DNA of 64,000 nt from an uncultured Erythrobacter sp. (GTDB lineage Bacteria > Pseudomonadota > Alphaproteobacteria > Sphingomonadales > Sphingomonadaceae). The DNA lies in NCBI GenBank assembly GCA_947488755.1, contig CANLAD010000001.1, forward strand, positions 1,688,247 to 1,752,246. The letters run 5' to 3'. A program made the translations under genes and the position numbers. Below the pieces are notes generated by a model. The model searched no databases and was not told the origin of the DNA. It was given only the letters and a program-made list of their open reading frames with translations. Below are positions 44,520 to 53,036 of this stretch, piece by piece. The stretch's first letter is position 1; the number at the start of each line of letters is the position of its first letter.

Positions 44520-45436
44520 GCGCGCTCCTCGCCTTGCGCGACGTGTGGGTCGAGTATGGCGACAAGGTCGTGCTGGAGCGGATCAATCTCGAGATCGAGG
44601 AAGGCGCGTTCCTCTCGATCATCGGGCCTTCGGGATCGGGCAAGAGCAGCCTGCTGCGCCTTGTGCTCGGCCAGGCGGGCCCGACGCGTGGGGCGATCAT
44701 GCTCGACGATGCACCTTTGGCTGCCGAGTGCGGCCCGGATCGCGGGGTCGTGTTTCAGCGCTATTCCGTGTTCGAGCATCTGACGGTGCTTGAAAACACG
44801 CTGTTCGGGCTTGAATGCGCGCAGGCTCCGCTCATCGCGCGGCTGTTCGGTGCGCGGCGGCGACGGGCAGTGGAGACCGCAAGGGAGATGCTGGAAGCGG
44901 TCGGGCTTGGCGACAATTGCGACCTTTATCCCGCGCAAATGTCGGGCGGAATGCAGCAACGGCTTGCGATTGCACAGGCGCTGATCAAGCGGCCTCGGAT
45001 CCTGCTTCTCGACGAGCCATTCGGCGCGCTCGATCCCGGAATCAGAGCGGATATGCATGATCTGACCACCCGGCTGTGGCGCGAATATGCGCTGACGATT
45101 ATCATGGTAACCCACGATATTCGCGAGGCTTTTACGCTCGGGACAAGGGTGCTCACCCTCGACAAAACGCGTGTCGATCCGCATGCACCGGACCGCTACG
45201 GATCGACCATCGTTTACGATATACCGCTCGATGCGAAGCAGGCTGAAATCGAGCCGGGCAAAGGGGTACAGAAAGGGACCAAGCGTGACACAGGCGCCCC
45301 CGCGAACGATATTTCGCATGCCGATCGCGCCCCGGCCGACCGTTCAGACCACGGCTCGCATGATGGCCCTCATGACACCCCTCATGACACCCTTCGTGAT
45401 AATAGTATTACGATTGACAAAATACATAATAATTGA
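44516..45436 (+). CDS. ABC importer ATPase with histidine/aspartate-rich C-terminal tail
   Basis: 306 residues from a TTG at 44516 that overlaps the permease stop. Walker A GPSGSGKSS, signature MSGGMQQRLAIAQA, Walker B ILLLDEPFGALD and the switch histidine in MVTHDIRE are all present. The final ~50 residues extend past the usual NitT/TauT ATPase end and contain repeated PHD-type units encoded by a 12-bp tandem duplication. The tail looks disordered and may bind metal; this is an inference. The end of the gene also contains the candidate operator for the next gene. Confidence 0.9.
   Translation: MSALLALRDVWVEYGDKVVLERINLEIEEGAFLSIIGPSGSGKSSLLRLVLGQAGPTRGAIMLDDAPLAAECGPDRGVVFQRYSVFEHLTVLENTLFGLECAQAPLIARLFGARRRRAVETAREMLEAVGLGDNCDLYPAQMSGGMQQRLAIAQALIKRPRILLLDEPFGALDPGIRADMHDLTTRLWREYALTIIMVTHDIREAFTLGTRVLTLDKTRVDPHAPDRYGSTIVYDIPLDAKQAEIEPGKGVQKGTKRDTGAPANDISHADRAPADRSDHGSHDGPHDTPHDTLRDNSITIDKIHNN
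45367..45390 (+). repeat. Tandem 12-bp direct repeat in the ATPase tail
   Basis: Two exact copies of CCCTCATGACAC (45367-45378 and 45379-45390), flanked by degenerate copies on both sides (8/12 at 45391-45402, 7/12 at 45355-45366). In frame it encodes a Pro-His-Asp tetrapeptide-like repeat. Confidence 0.75.
45402..45435. promoter_or_regulatory. Candidate autoregulatory operator before the NikR-like gene
   Basis: ATAGTATTAC, a 14-nt spacer and ATAATAATTG. It has the same spacing as the site upstream of the importer gene and shares its TATTAC half exactly in the opposite orientation. Self-complementarity is weak (6 of 10). A TTGACA lies inside the spacer (45414-45419). Confidence 0.4.
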
Positions 45437-45451
45437 GAGAGGAATTCCGCG

Positions 45452-45955
45452 ATGAGCTCCGAACCCACCAGTCTCGCTCGCCTCAGCATGAGCCTTCCGG
45501 CAGAGCTTTTGCATCACCTCGACATTATGGTCGAGGAACGCGCCCTGCCCTCGCGCTCGCAACTCATCGCGCAACTGATCCGTCATGCGCTGGCCGAGCA
45601 TGAGGCGATGGTCCGGCCCGAGGAGACGCTCGCGGGGACCATCACGCTGGTCTATCGCAGCGACAGCGGCAATGTGCGCGAGCAGCTTGCGGCAAAGCAG
45701 CTGCAATATCTCAAGGAAGTGATTTCCTCGCAGCACGTCTTTCTCGAAGACGATCAGTCGCTCGAAGTGCTGCTGGTGCAAGGCCCGGCCCAGCGGCTGG
45801 AGGATTTGTGCGATGCGCTGCGCTGCGTGCGCGGGGTGCGCCAGCTCAAGCTTGTCACCACCACCGCCCTGCTCCCGCCGCTGCACGAACAGGACGAGAG
45901 CGGCGAAGACGCTTCGTCGGATGACGGCCATTCGCAAAACGGCGTCGCTGCGTGA
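45452..45955 (+). CDS. NikR-fold ribbon-helix-helix regulator lacking most nickel ligands
   Basis: 167 residues. The N-terminal RHH domain (SLARLSMSLPAELLHHLD, RSQLIAQLIRHAL) binds DNA as a dimer, and the C-terminal part resembles the ACT-like NikR domain (LVYRS; SLEVLLVQG; RGVRQLKL). By my alignment, of the four nickel ligands H76, H87, H89 and C95 of E. coli NikR only H87 is kept (H95 here); the others are L84, F97 and S103. The acidic C-terminal tail is extra. It probably regulates this operon in response to a different ligand. The upstream gene is the importer ATPase and the stop overlaps the next start as GTGA. Confidence 0.8.
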   Translation: MSSEPTSLARLSMSLPAELLHHLDIMVEERALPSRSQLIAQLIRHALAEHEAMVRPEETLAGTITLVYRSDSGNVREQLAAKQLQYLKEVISSQHVFLEDDQSLEVLLVQGPAQRLEDLCDALRCVRGVRQLKLVTTTALLPPLHEQDESGEDASSDDGHSQNGVAA

Positions 45956-46776
45956 CAGACACGCTCGCCGATCCCACCCAGGCGCGCGATCATGCGCGCG
46001 GGATGACGGGCACCGTGGTCGAGGCGATGCCGACCTTGCCACCCCAAACCGACGACCTTCCACCCCACATCGGCGCCGACGATCTGCTGTGGGAGGAGAC
46101 TATCGCGCCCGGCGGCTACAGCGCCCGCCGGATCGCGCGGGGCACGCGGGTCAGGCTGATCGACGTGGCGGGCGACGCCTGCGCCTCGCTCAACATCTTC
46201 AACGCCGAAATGCCCACCGAGCGGCTGAACGTCGCGGACACGGTCAAGGTTCAGTGGAACGGCTATCTCGGCGAAGGCAAGCTGCTGCTGTCCGATATGG
46301 GCCGTGTCCTGATGAGCATTCTCGAAGACGAGGCGGGCACCCACGATGCCTTTTGCGGCACCTCCAACGCGGCGATCAACGAAGCAAAGTACGGCGAGGG
46401 GCGCAACAGCGGCGCCTTTCCCAATGGCCGCGACCGAATGCTGATCGGCGCGGCGAAGTTCGGGCTTCAACGGCGCGACGTCCACCCGTGTGTCAACCTG
46501 TTCAAGGGCACTCGGATCGAGGCGGATGGGTCGATCACGCCGCAAATCGGACCGTTCGATGCGGGGCGCGAAGTGCTGTTGCGCGCCGAAATGGACCTGA
46601 CCATCGTCATTACCAATTGCCCGCATGTGCTCGACCCGCGCGAGGACTACACCGGCACCCCCTTGCGCGTCTCCGCGTGGCGCGGCGCGATCACCGCGCA
46701 AGACGACGCCATCCGCAACGCGACACCGGAAGGCCAGCGCGCCTTCCTTAACGTCGAAGACTATTACCGCCGATAA
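45952..46776 (+). CDS. DUF1989 protein, larger subunit (urea-carboxylase-associated; carboxyguanidine deiminase family)
   Basis: 274 residues from GTG 45952. DUF1989 motifs include RLIDVAGDACASLNIFN, MPTERLNVADTVKVQW, DMGRVLMSI and the Cys/His-bearing segment HDAFCG, with RRDVHPCVNLFK later. In Pseudomonas, two DUF1989 proteins (CgdA/CgdB) act together as a carboxyguanidine deiminase. This and the next gene are the matching pair. It overlaps the regulator gene by 4 nt. Confidence 0.85.
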   Translation: MTDTLADPTQARDHARGMTGTVVEAMPTLPPQTDDLPPHIGADDLLWEETIAPGGYSARRIARGTRVRLIDVAGDACASLNIFNAEMPTERLNVADTVKVQWNGYLGEGKLLLSDMGRVLMSILEDEAGTHDAFCGTSNAAINEAKYGEGRNSGAFPNGRDRMLIGAAKFGLQRRDVHPCVNLFKGTRIEADGSITPQIGPFDAGREVLLRAEMDLTIVITNCPHVLDPREDYTGTPLRVSAWRGAITAQDDAIRNATPEGQRAFLNVEDYYRR

Positions 46777-46789
46777 AGAGGCCCCCTGC

Positions 46790-47434
46790 GTGACCACCAT
46801 GACCGCCGATACGGCCACCGACGACCTCACGGGGCGGATCGTCCATGACGAGATCGTCCCCGCCCGCGCGCCATGGCTGCACGAGGTCAAGGCCGGGCAA
46901 AGCCTGCGCATCGTCGATGTGGAAGGCAATCAGGCGGTCGACTTCCTGCTCTACGCCGCCGCCGACGATACCGAACGCTACAGCGCGCAGGACACGGTCG
47001 CAGCGCAAGGCAACATCTTCCTGCGCCAAGGCACCGTGCTGCGATCGAGCGAGGGGCGCGCGATGATGACGATCACCGGCAGCGCGGTCGACTATCACGA
47101 CACGATCGGCGGCGCATGCTCGTGCGAGTCCAACACGCTGCGATACGGCCACCACACCAAGGCGCAGCACGCCTGCGTCGAAAATTTCCTCGAAGCCAAC
47201 CTGACGCAGGGCCGCGGCAAGCGCGACATGGTTTCCAACATCAATTTCTTCATGAACGTGCCGGTCATGGAGGACGGGACGCTCGGCATCGTCGATGGCA
47301 TTTCGGCCCCCGGCCTCACCGTCGATCTGCGCGCGGAGATGGACGTGATCGTCGTCGTCTCCAATTGCCCGCAGATCAACAATCCGTGCAACGCCTTCGA
47401 CCCGACGCCGGTTCGCATGATCGTGACCGAATGA
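46790..47434 (+). CDS. DUF1989 protein, smaller subunit (urea-carboxylase-associated; carboxyguanidine deiminase family)
   Basis: 214 residues from GTG 46790 with GAGG upstream; an ATG at 46799 is also possible. It carries DVEGNQAVDFLLYAA, ERYSAQDTVAAQGN and a cysteine-rich, probably metal-binding segment GGACSCESN, with HACVENF later. It begins 13 nt after its paralogue and overlaps the carboxylase start as ATGA. The two paralogues together should deiminate carboxyguanidine to allophanate with release of ammonia. Which subunit corresponds to CgdA or CgdB is not assigned. Confidence 0.85.
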   Translation: MTTMTADTATDDLTGRIVHDEIVPARAPWLHEVKAGQSLRIVDVEGNQAVDFLLYAAADDTERYSAQDTVAAQGNIFLRQGTVLRSSEGRAMMTITGSAVDYHDTIGGACSCESNTLRYGHHTKAQHACVENFLEANLTQGRGKRDMVSNINFFMNVPVMEDGTLGIVDGISAPGLTVDLRAEMDVIVVVSNCPQINNPCNAFDPTPVRMIVTE

Positions 47435-50400
47435 GCGCAGGGGCGGCTTCGCAGACGGTTCTGGTCGCGAACCGGGGGGCGATCGCGACCAGGATCATCC
47501 GCACCGTGCGCCGCATGGGATTGCGATCCGTCGCCGTCTATTCGCAAGCCGATGCGGGATCGCTCCATGTGACGCAGGCCGACCATGCCGTGTGCATCGG
47601 CCCCGCCCCGGCGGCGGAAAGCTATCTAGATGGCGAGCGGATTATCGCCGCCGCGCGCGAAACCGGCGCGGGCCTGATCCATCCGGGCTATGGCTTTCTG
47701 TCGGAGAACGCCGATTTTGCCGAAAGCTGCGAGGCGGCGGGTATCGCCTTTGTCGGCCCGGCCCCCGAGCACATCCGCACCTTCGGCCTCAAGCACACCG
47801 CCCGCGCTCTGGCAGAGGAGAACGGCGTGCCGCTCGCGCCCGGCACCGGGCTGCTGACCGATGCCGATGCCGCCGTCGAGGCCGCGCGCGCCATCGGCTA
47901 TCCGGTCATGCTCAAGGCCACGGCGGGCGGCGGCGGGATCGGGATGCGGGTCTGCCAGGACGAGGCCGCATTGCGCGACAGCTTCGCCAGTGTGGTGCGT
48001 CTTGGCGGCAGCAATTTCGGCGATGCCGGAGTCTTCCTCGAACGGTTCATCGCGCAGGCCCGGCATATCGAAGTGCAGATTTTCGGCGACGGTGCGGGCC
48101 GCGTCATGCCGCTGGGCGAGCGCGACTGCTCGCTCCAGCGCCGCAATCAGAAAGTGGTCGAGGAAGCGCCTGCGCCCGACCTCGCCGAAGAAACCCGGCG
48201 CGCGCTGGTCGATGCCGCCGTCCGCTTGGGGGAGGCGGCGCAGTATCGCTCGGCAGGGACAGTCGAATTTCTGTTCGATGCGGCGCGCGAGGAATTCTTC
48301 TTCCTGGAAATGAACACGCGGCTCCAGGTCGAACACGGCGTCACCGAGGAGGTGATGGGCATCGACCTCGTCGAATGGATGATCCGGGGCGCGTGTGGCG
48401 ATTTCGCAATGCTGGATGGCGAAGCCCCGACGCCGCGCGGCCATGCGGTGCAGGCGCGGCTCTATGCCGAAGATCCGGCGATGGATTACCGCCCCACCAC
48501 CGGCACGCTCACCCATGTCGACTTTCCCCGCGACATCCGGGCCGAAACATGGTGCGAGGCGGGCAGCGTCGTCAGCGCATGGTACGACCCGATGATCGCC
48601 AAGCTGATCGCCCATGCACCGACGCGCAAGGGCGCGATCGAGGCGCTTCAGTCGGCGCTCGATGACAGCCGCGTCGACGGGATCGAGACTAATCTGCGCT
48701 GGCTGCGCGAAGTGGTGCGGGATCCGGATTTCGTTTCCGGGCGGGTCGGAACGAAACTGCTCGAAGGGATCGAATACGCACCGCGCAGCGTGCGGGTCAT
48801 TTCCGGGGGCACGGCGACCAGCGTGCAGGACTGGCCCGGCCGCGAGGGGCTGTGGGCGGTCGGCGTGCCGCCATCGGGGCCGATGGACGACCTGTCGTTT
48901 CGGCTGGGCAACCGGATGCTCGGCAATCCGGAAGGGACCGCCGGGCTGGAAGTGACGTTCACCGGGCCGACGCTGCAATTTACGAGCGCAGCGCGCATCT
49001 GCCTGACCGGCGCTGACTTCGGCGCGACGCTCGATGGCGAGACGGTCGCGACAGGCACGCCGCTCGATGTGGCCGCCGGGCAGACGCTGGCGCTCGGCCG
49101 GGTGAGCGGCGCAGGAGTGCGCGGCTATGTGCTGTTCGCGGGCGGGCTCGATATCCCGGCCTATCTCGGCAGCCGCGCCACGTTCGAGCTCGGCCAGTTC
49201 GGCGGCCACGCCGCGCGGCGGCTGGTGGCTGGCGACACGCTGCATCTGGGGCAGGTCAAGACCGGAGAGGCACGGCGCCCTGGCGGCGCGCCCGAACTCT
49301 CCGACATCTGGACTGTGCGCGTCACATACGGCCCGCACGGCGCACCCGACTTCTTTACCGACGACGATATCGCAGCGATGCTCGATGCGCGCTGGCAGGT
49401 GCATTATAACAGCAACCGCACCGGCGTTCGGCTGACCGGCCCGAAGCCGCGCTGGGCACGTGCTGACGGGGACGAGGCGGGGCTTCACCCTTCGAACATT
49501 CACGACAACCCCTACGCAATCGGCGCGGTCGATTTTACCGGCGACATGCCGATCATCCTCGGGCCGGACGGGCCATCGCTCGGCGGGTTCGTGTGCCCCT
49601 TCGTCGTGATCGCGGCGGATCGTTGGAAGATCGGGCAATTGGCGCCGGGCAATCGGGTGCGTTTCCAGCCGGTGACCATCGAGCAGGCGCAGGCAGCGGA
49701 CCAGGCGAAGGCGGCGCTGCTGGCGGGTCAGACCTGCGCCGACACGGCATCCATCACCGCGATCTCCGACCTGTCCCCGATCCTCGCCGAGATTCCGGCG
49801 CAGGGCCAGCGCCCGCGCACCGTCTATCGCCAGCAGGGCGACCGCAACATCCTCGTCGAATACGGTCCGATCGTGCTCGATATCGAGCTGCGCATCCGCG
49901 TCCACGCGCTGCTCACCGAGCTGGAGGCGATGGATCTGCCGGGCGTCATCGACATCGTGCCGGGCATCCGCTCGCTGCAGTTACATTTCGACGGCAAGGC
50001 CCTCGACCAGCGCGCGGCTCTCACCGCCCTGATGCAGGCGGAGGAGCGGCTGGGGGATCTGGAGAATTTCACCGTCCCCTCGCGCATTGTCCATCTGCCG
50101 CTGAGCTGGCGCGATCCGGCGATAGTCGAGACGATCGAGAAGTACATGGGCGCGGTGCGCGGCGATGCGCCGTGGTGCCCGGACAACATCGAATTCATCC
50201 GCCGGGTGAACGGCCTGCCCGATGCCGCGGCGGTCAAGGATATCGTGTTCGATGCAAGCTACCTCGTCATGGGTCTGGGCGATGTCTATCTCGGCGCGCC
50301 GGTCGCCACCCCGGTCGATCCGCGCCACCGGCTCGTCACCACCAAGTACAATCCCGCGCGCACCTGGACCCCGCCCAATGTCGTGGGCATCGGCGGGGCT

Positions 50401-51048
50401 TATATGTGCATCTACGGGATGGAGGGGCCGGGCGGCTACCAGCTGTTCGGCCGCACGATCCAGGTGTGGAACACCTACCGCCAGACCGACGCCTTCGTCG
50501 ATGGCAAGCCGTGGCTGCTGCGCTTCTTCGATCAGATCCGCTTTTTCGAGGTCAGTGCGCAGGAGCTGGAAGAATGGCGCCGCGATTTCCCCACCGGCCG
50601 CCGCGCGATCGAGGTCGAAGAGTCCGAATTCAGCCTCGCCGAGCATCGCGCTTTTCTGAAGCAGAACGCCGAAAGCATTCGCGCGTTTGAGGAGCAACGC
50701 CAGACCGCCTTCGACGCAGAACGCGCCGCGTGGGAACGCAGCGGCGAATTCGACCGCGTGAGCGAGCTGATCGAGAGCGCCGAAGGCGAGCAATCCGCTA
50801 CGCCCGAGGTCGAAATACCCGACGACAGCGAACTCGTCGAAGCACCCTTCGGCGGCAGCGTGTGGAAGCTGATGGTGGAAGAGGGCGATGCGGTCGAGCA
50901 AGGCGATATCATCGCCGTGATCGAGGCGATGAAGATGGAAAGCCCGCTCGAAAGCCCGGGCGCAGGGACTGTTTCCGCGCTGTATATAAAGGAGCGTCAG
51001 GCGATCGAACCCGGCGCACCGATCCTCGCGCTGAAGCAGACCGCATGA
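47431..51048 (+). CDS. Biotin-dependent urea/guanidine carboxylase, large single chain
   Basis: 1205 residues. The N-terminal biotin carboxylase (1-450) has the Gly-rich ATP-grasp loop (KATAGGGGIGM) and EMNTRLQVEHGVTEEVMG. A KipA/allophanate-hydrolase-subunit-2-like carboxyltransferase (about 460-780; SVQDWPGREGLW) is followed by the subunit-1-like domain (about 790-1000; GDRNILVEYG). A C-terminal biotinyl domain carries K1168 in EAMKMES. It transfers CO2 to urea or, in this context, guanidine. The paired DUF1989 genes favour guanidine. It overlaps both neighbours by 4 nt. Confidence 0.93.
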   Translation: MSAGAASQTVLVANRGAIATRIIRTVRRMGLRSVAVYSQADAGSLHVTQADHAVCIGPAPAAESYLDGERIIAAARETGAGLIHPGYGFLSENADFAESCEAAGIAFVGPAPEHIRTFGLKHTARALAEENGVPLAPGTGLLTDADAAVEAARAIGYPVMLKATAGGGGIGMRVCQDEAALRDSFASVVRLGGSNFGDAGVFLERFIAQARHIEVQIFGDGAGRVMPLGERDCSLQRRNQKVVEEAPAPDLAEETRRALVDAAVRLGEAAQYRSAGTVEFLFDAAREEFFFLEMNTRLQVEHGVTEEVMGIDLVEWMIRGACGDFAMLDGEAPTPRGHAVQARLYAEDPAMDYRPTTGTLTHVDFPRDIRAETWCEAGSVVSAWYDPMIAKLIAHAPTRKGAIEALQSALDDSRVDGIETNLRWLREVVRDPDFVSGRVGTKLLEGIEYAPRSVRVISGGTATSVQDWPGREGLWAVGVPPSGPMDDLSFRLGNRMLGNPEGTAGLEVTFTGPTLQFTSAARICLTGADFGATLDGETVATGTPLDVAAGQTLALGRVSGAGVRGYVLFAGGLDIPAYLGSRATFELGQFGGHAARRLVAGDTLHLGQVKTGEARRPGGAPELSDIWTVRVTYGPHGAPDFFTDDDIAAMLDARWQVHYNSNRTGVRLTGPKPRWARADGDEAGLHPSNIHDNPYAIGAVDFTGDMPIILGPDGPSLGGFVCPFVVIAADRWKIGQLAPGNRVRFQPVTIEQAQAADQAKAALLAGQTCADTASITAISDLSPILAEIPAQGQRPRTVYRQQGDRNILVEYGPIVLDIELRIRVHALLTELEAMDLPGVIDIVPGIRSLQLHFDGKALDQRAALTALMQAEERLGDLENFTVPSRIVHLPLSWRDPAIVETIEKYMGAVRGDAPWCPDNIEFIRRVNGLPDAAAVKDIVFDASYLVMGLGDVYLGAPVATPVDPRHRLVTTKYNPARTWTPPNVVGIGGAYMCIYGMEGPGGYQLFGRTIQVWNTYRQTDAFVDGKPWLLRFFDQIRFFEVSAQELEEWRRDFPTGRRAIEVEESEFSLAEHRAFLKQNAESIRAFEEQRQTAFDAERAAWERSGEFDRVSELIESAEGEQSATPEVEIPDDSELVEAPFGGSVWKLMVEEGDAVEQGDIIAVIEAMKMESPLESPGAGTVSALYIKERQAIEPGAPILALKQTA

Positions 51049-52811
51049 GCGCCGAACGGTCGCACGCCGCCGCCATCGCCGCAGCGGTGAATGGCGGGGA
51101 GACCAGCGCGGAAGCGATCGCGCAGGATACGCTTGCACGAATAGCAGACTATGACGCCATCCAGCCGCAAATCTGGATCACCCGCGCCTCGAGCGAAGCG
51201 GTGCTGGACGCCGCGCGCGCGGTCGATGCGCGGGTGGCAAAGGGCGAGAAGCTGCCGCTGGCGGGCGTGCCTTTCGCGGTGAAGGACAATATCGACGTCG
51301 CGGGGTTCGAGACCACCGCCGCCTGCCCCGCCTTCGCTTACACGCCCGGCGCATCAGCCACGGCGGTCGCAAGACTGCTGGACGCGGGCGCGATTTGCAT
51401 TGGAAAGACCAATCTCGACCAGTTCGCCACCGGCCTCGTCGGCACGCGCAGCCCTTATGGCATTCCGCGCAATGCCTATAACCGCGACTATGTCAGCGGC
51501 GGATCGAGTTCCGGGTCGGCGGTTGCCGTCGCCGCCGGACTGGTCTGCTTCGCGCTCGGGACCGATACCGCCGGGTCTGGCCGTGTCCCTGCGGCGTTCA
51601 ACCACCTCACCGGCTTCAAACCGAGCAAGGGGCGCTGGAGCACTTCAGGGCTGGTCCCCGCCTGCCGTTCTCTCGACTGCATCACGGTGTTCACCCGCCA
51701 GCCCGCCGATGCGCGGCTGGTGGACGAGGTGATTGCGGGTTTCGATGCCTCGGATCCCTATTCGCGCGCCCTCGACGATCGCGAGCTCAAACCGGAGCGG
51801 ATCGGCGTCCCGCGCCGAGACCAGCGGGTTTGTTTCGGCGATGGCGAGTCGGAATACCTCTACGACAAGGCCTTGGATCGTCTCGCGACCATCGGCGAGA
51901 TCGTCGAGATCGACGCCACCGCGCTCAACGAAGCGGCCAGCCTGCTTTACGATGGCCCCTGGATTGCGGAGCGCGCAGCGGCGCTCGAATACCTTTTGCA
52001 AAGCGATCCCGATGCGATCCACGAAACCGTCCGCCTGCTGGTCGAGCGCGGAGCCGAAATCGGTGCGGTGGATGTGTTCAAGGGCATGTATCGCCTCGCC
52101 GAACTGGCGCGCGAAACAGAGGCGATGTGGCGCGATGTCGACCTGCTCGCCTTCCCCACTACCGGCACGATCTACCGCGTTGCCGAAGTGCTGGCCTCCC
52201 CCGTCGCGCTCAACAGCAATCTGGGACGCTACACCAATTTCGTGAACCTGCTCGACATGGCGGCCATCGCCGTGCCGGCGGGCACCCGCGCGAACGACAC
52301 CGGCTTTGGCATCACCCTGATCGGCCCCGCGCACAGCGACCTCGCCTTGATCGCGCTGGCCGAAGACTACCTCGCGGCGGCAGACCTGCCTGCCCCGCCC
52401 CCGCTCGATCTGGAGGGAAAGATGGAAAGCGTGAAACTCGCCGTCGTCGGCGCGCATCTGAAGGACATGCCGCTGCATTGGCAACTCACGTCGCGCGATG
52501 CGCGGTTCGTGGGGGCGTTCGAGACCCAGGCGACCTATCGCCTCTACGCCATTGCGAACAGCACGCCGCCAAAGCCCGCGCTGGTCCAAAGCGATGATGG
52601 CGCCGCGATCAAGGTGGAGGTTTACGAGCTTGATATCGCGGCATTCGGCAGTTTCGTCGCCGAAGTGCCCCCGCCGCTGGCGATTGGCACGGTGACGCTG
52701 TCCGACGGAACGAGCGTGAAAGGCTTCGTCGCGGAGCCGCGCGCGACCGCGGGCGCGCAGGATATCACCCATCTCGGCGGCTGGCGGACCTTTATCGAAA
52801 GCGCCGCGTAG
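51045..52811 (+). CDS. atzF: Allophanate hydrolase
   Basis: 588 residues. The N-terminal amidase-signature domain has the Ser-cisSer-Lys triad: K80 (FAVKDN), S154 in GGSSSGSA and S178 in DTAGSGR. The C-terminal AtzF domain (about 460-588; KLAVVGAHLKDMP, YRLYAI) is the partner domain that completes decarboxylation. It splits allophanate into ammonia and CO2. It overlaps the carboxylase gene by 4 nt and ends the operon. The 225 nt to the next gene contain no gene or clear terminator. Confidence 0.93.
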   Translation: MSAERSHAAAIAAAVNGGETSAEAIAQDTLARIADYDAIQPQIWITRASSEAVLDAARAVDARVAKGEKLPLAGVPFAVKDNIDVAGFETTAACPAFAYTPGASATAVARLLDAGAICIGKTNLDQFATGLVGTRSPYGIPRNAYNRDYVSGGSSSGSAVAVAAGLVCFALGTDTAGSGRVPAAFNHLTGFKPSKGRWSTSGLVPACRSLDCITVFTRQPADARLVDEVIAGFDASDPYSRALDDRELKPERIGVPRRDQRVCFGDGESEYLYDKALDRLATIGEIVEIDATALNEAASLLYDGPWIAERAAALEYLLQSDPDAIHETVRLLVERGAEIGAVDVFKGMYRLAELARETEAMWRDVDLLAFPTTGTIYRVAEVLASPVALNSNLGRYTNFVNLLDMAAIAVPAGTRANDTGFGITLIGPAHSDLALIALAEDYLAAADLPAPPPLDLEGKMESVKLAVVGAHLKDMPLHWQLTSRDARFVGAFETQATYRLYAIANSTPPKPALVQSDDGAAIKVEVYELDIAAFGSFVAEVPPPLAIGTVTLSDGTSVKGFVAEPRATAGAQDITHLGGWRTFIESAA

Positions 52812-53036
52812 GCTTAGAATATTACAAATTTTAGTCGTCTGGAGATTCAAGAATGCTCCGTTAGCCAACAGCGCGCAATGTTACTCTTGACGACCTGCGT
52901 AATATCGCTAGGTTGCGGTCCACAGCCAAAACAAAAAATCGCTCATGGGAGAGCTCAGCGTCCATCTCGCCGGTCAACCCGGCGCGCAGGCGCGATGTCT
53001 CAAGCCTTGGTCTTTCCATTCGTGGGGAATACGAAA

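Noticed and set aside
47626..49905. Very long open frame opposite the guanidine carboxylase gene (also at 13974-15338, 19205-20545 and 24865-26340)
   Set aside because: These are the antisense shadows common in GC-rich genes; their products are Arg/His-rich with no domain, while the opposite strand encodes known proteins.
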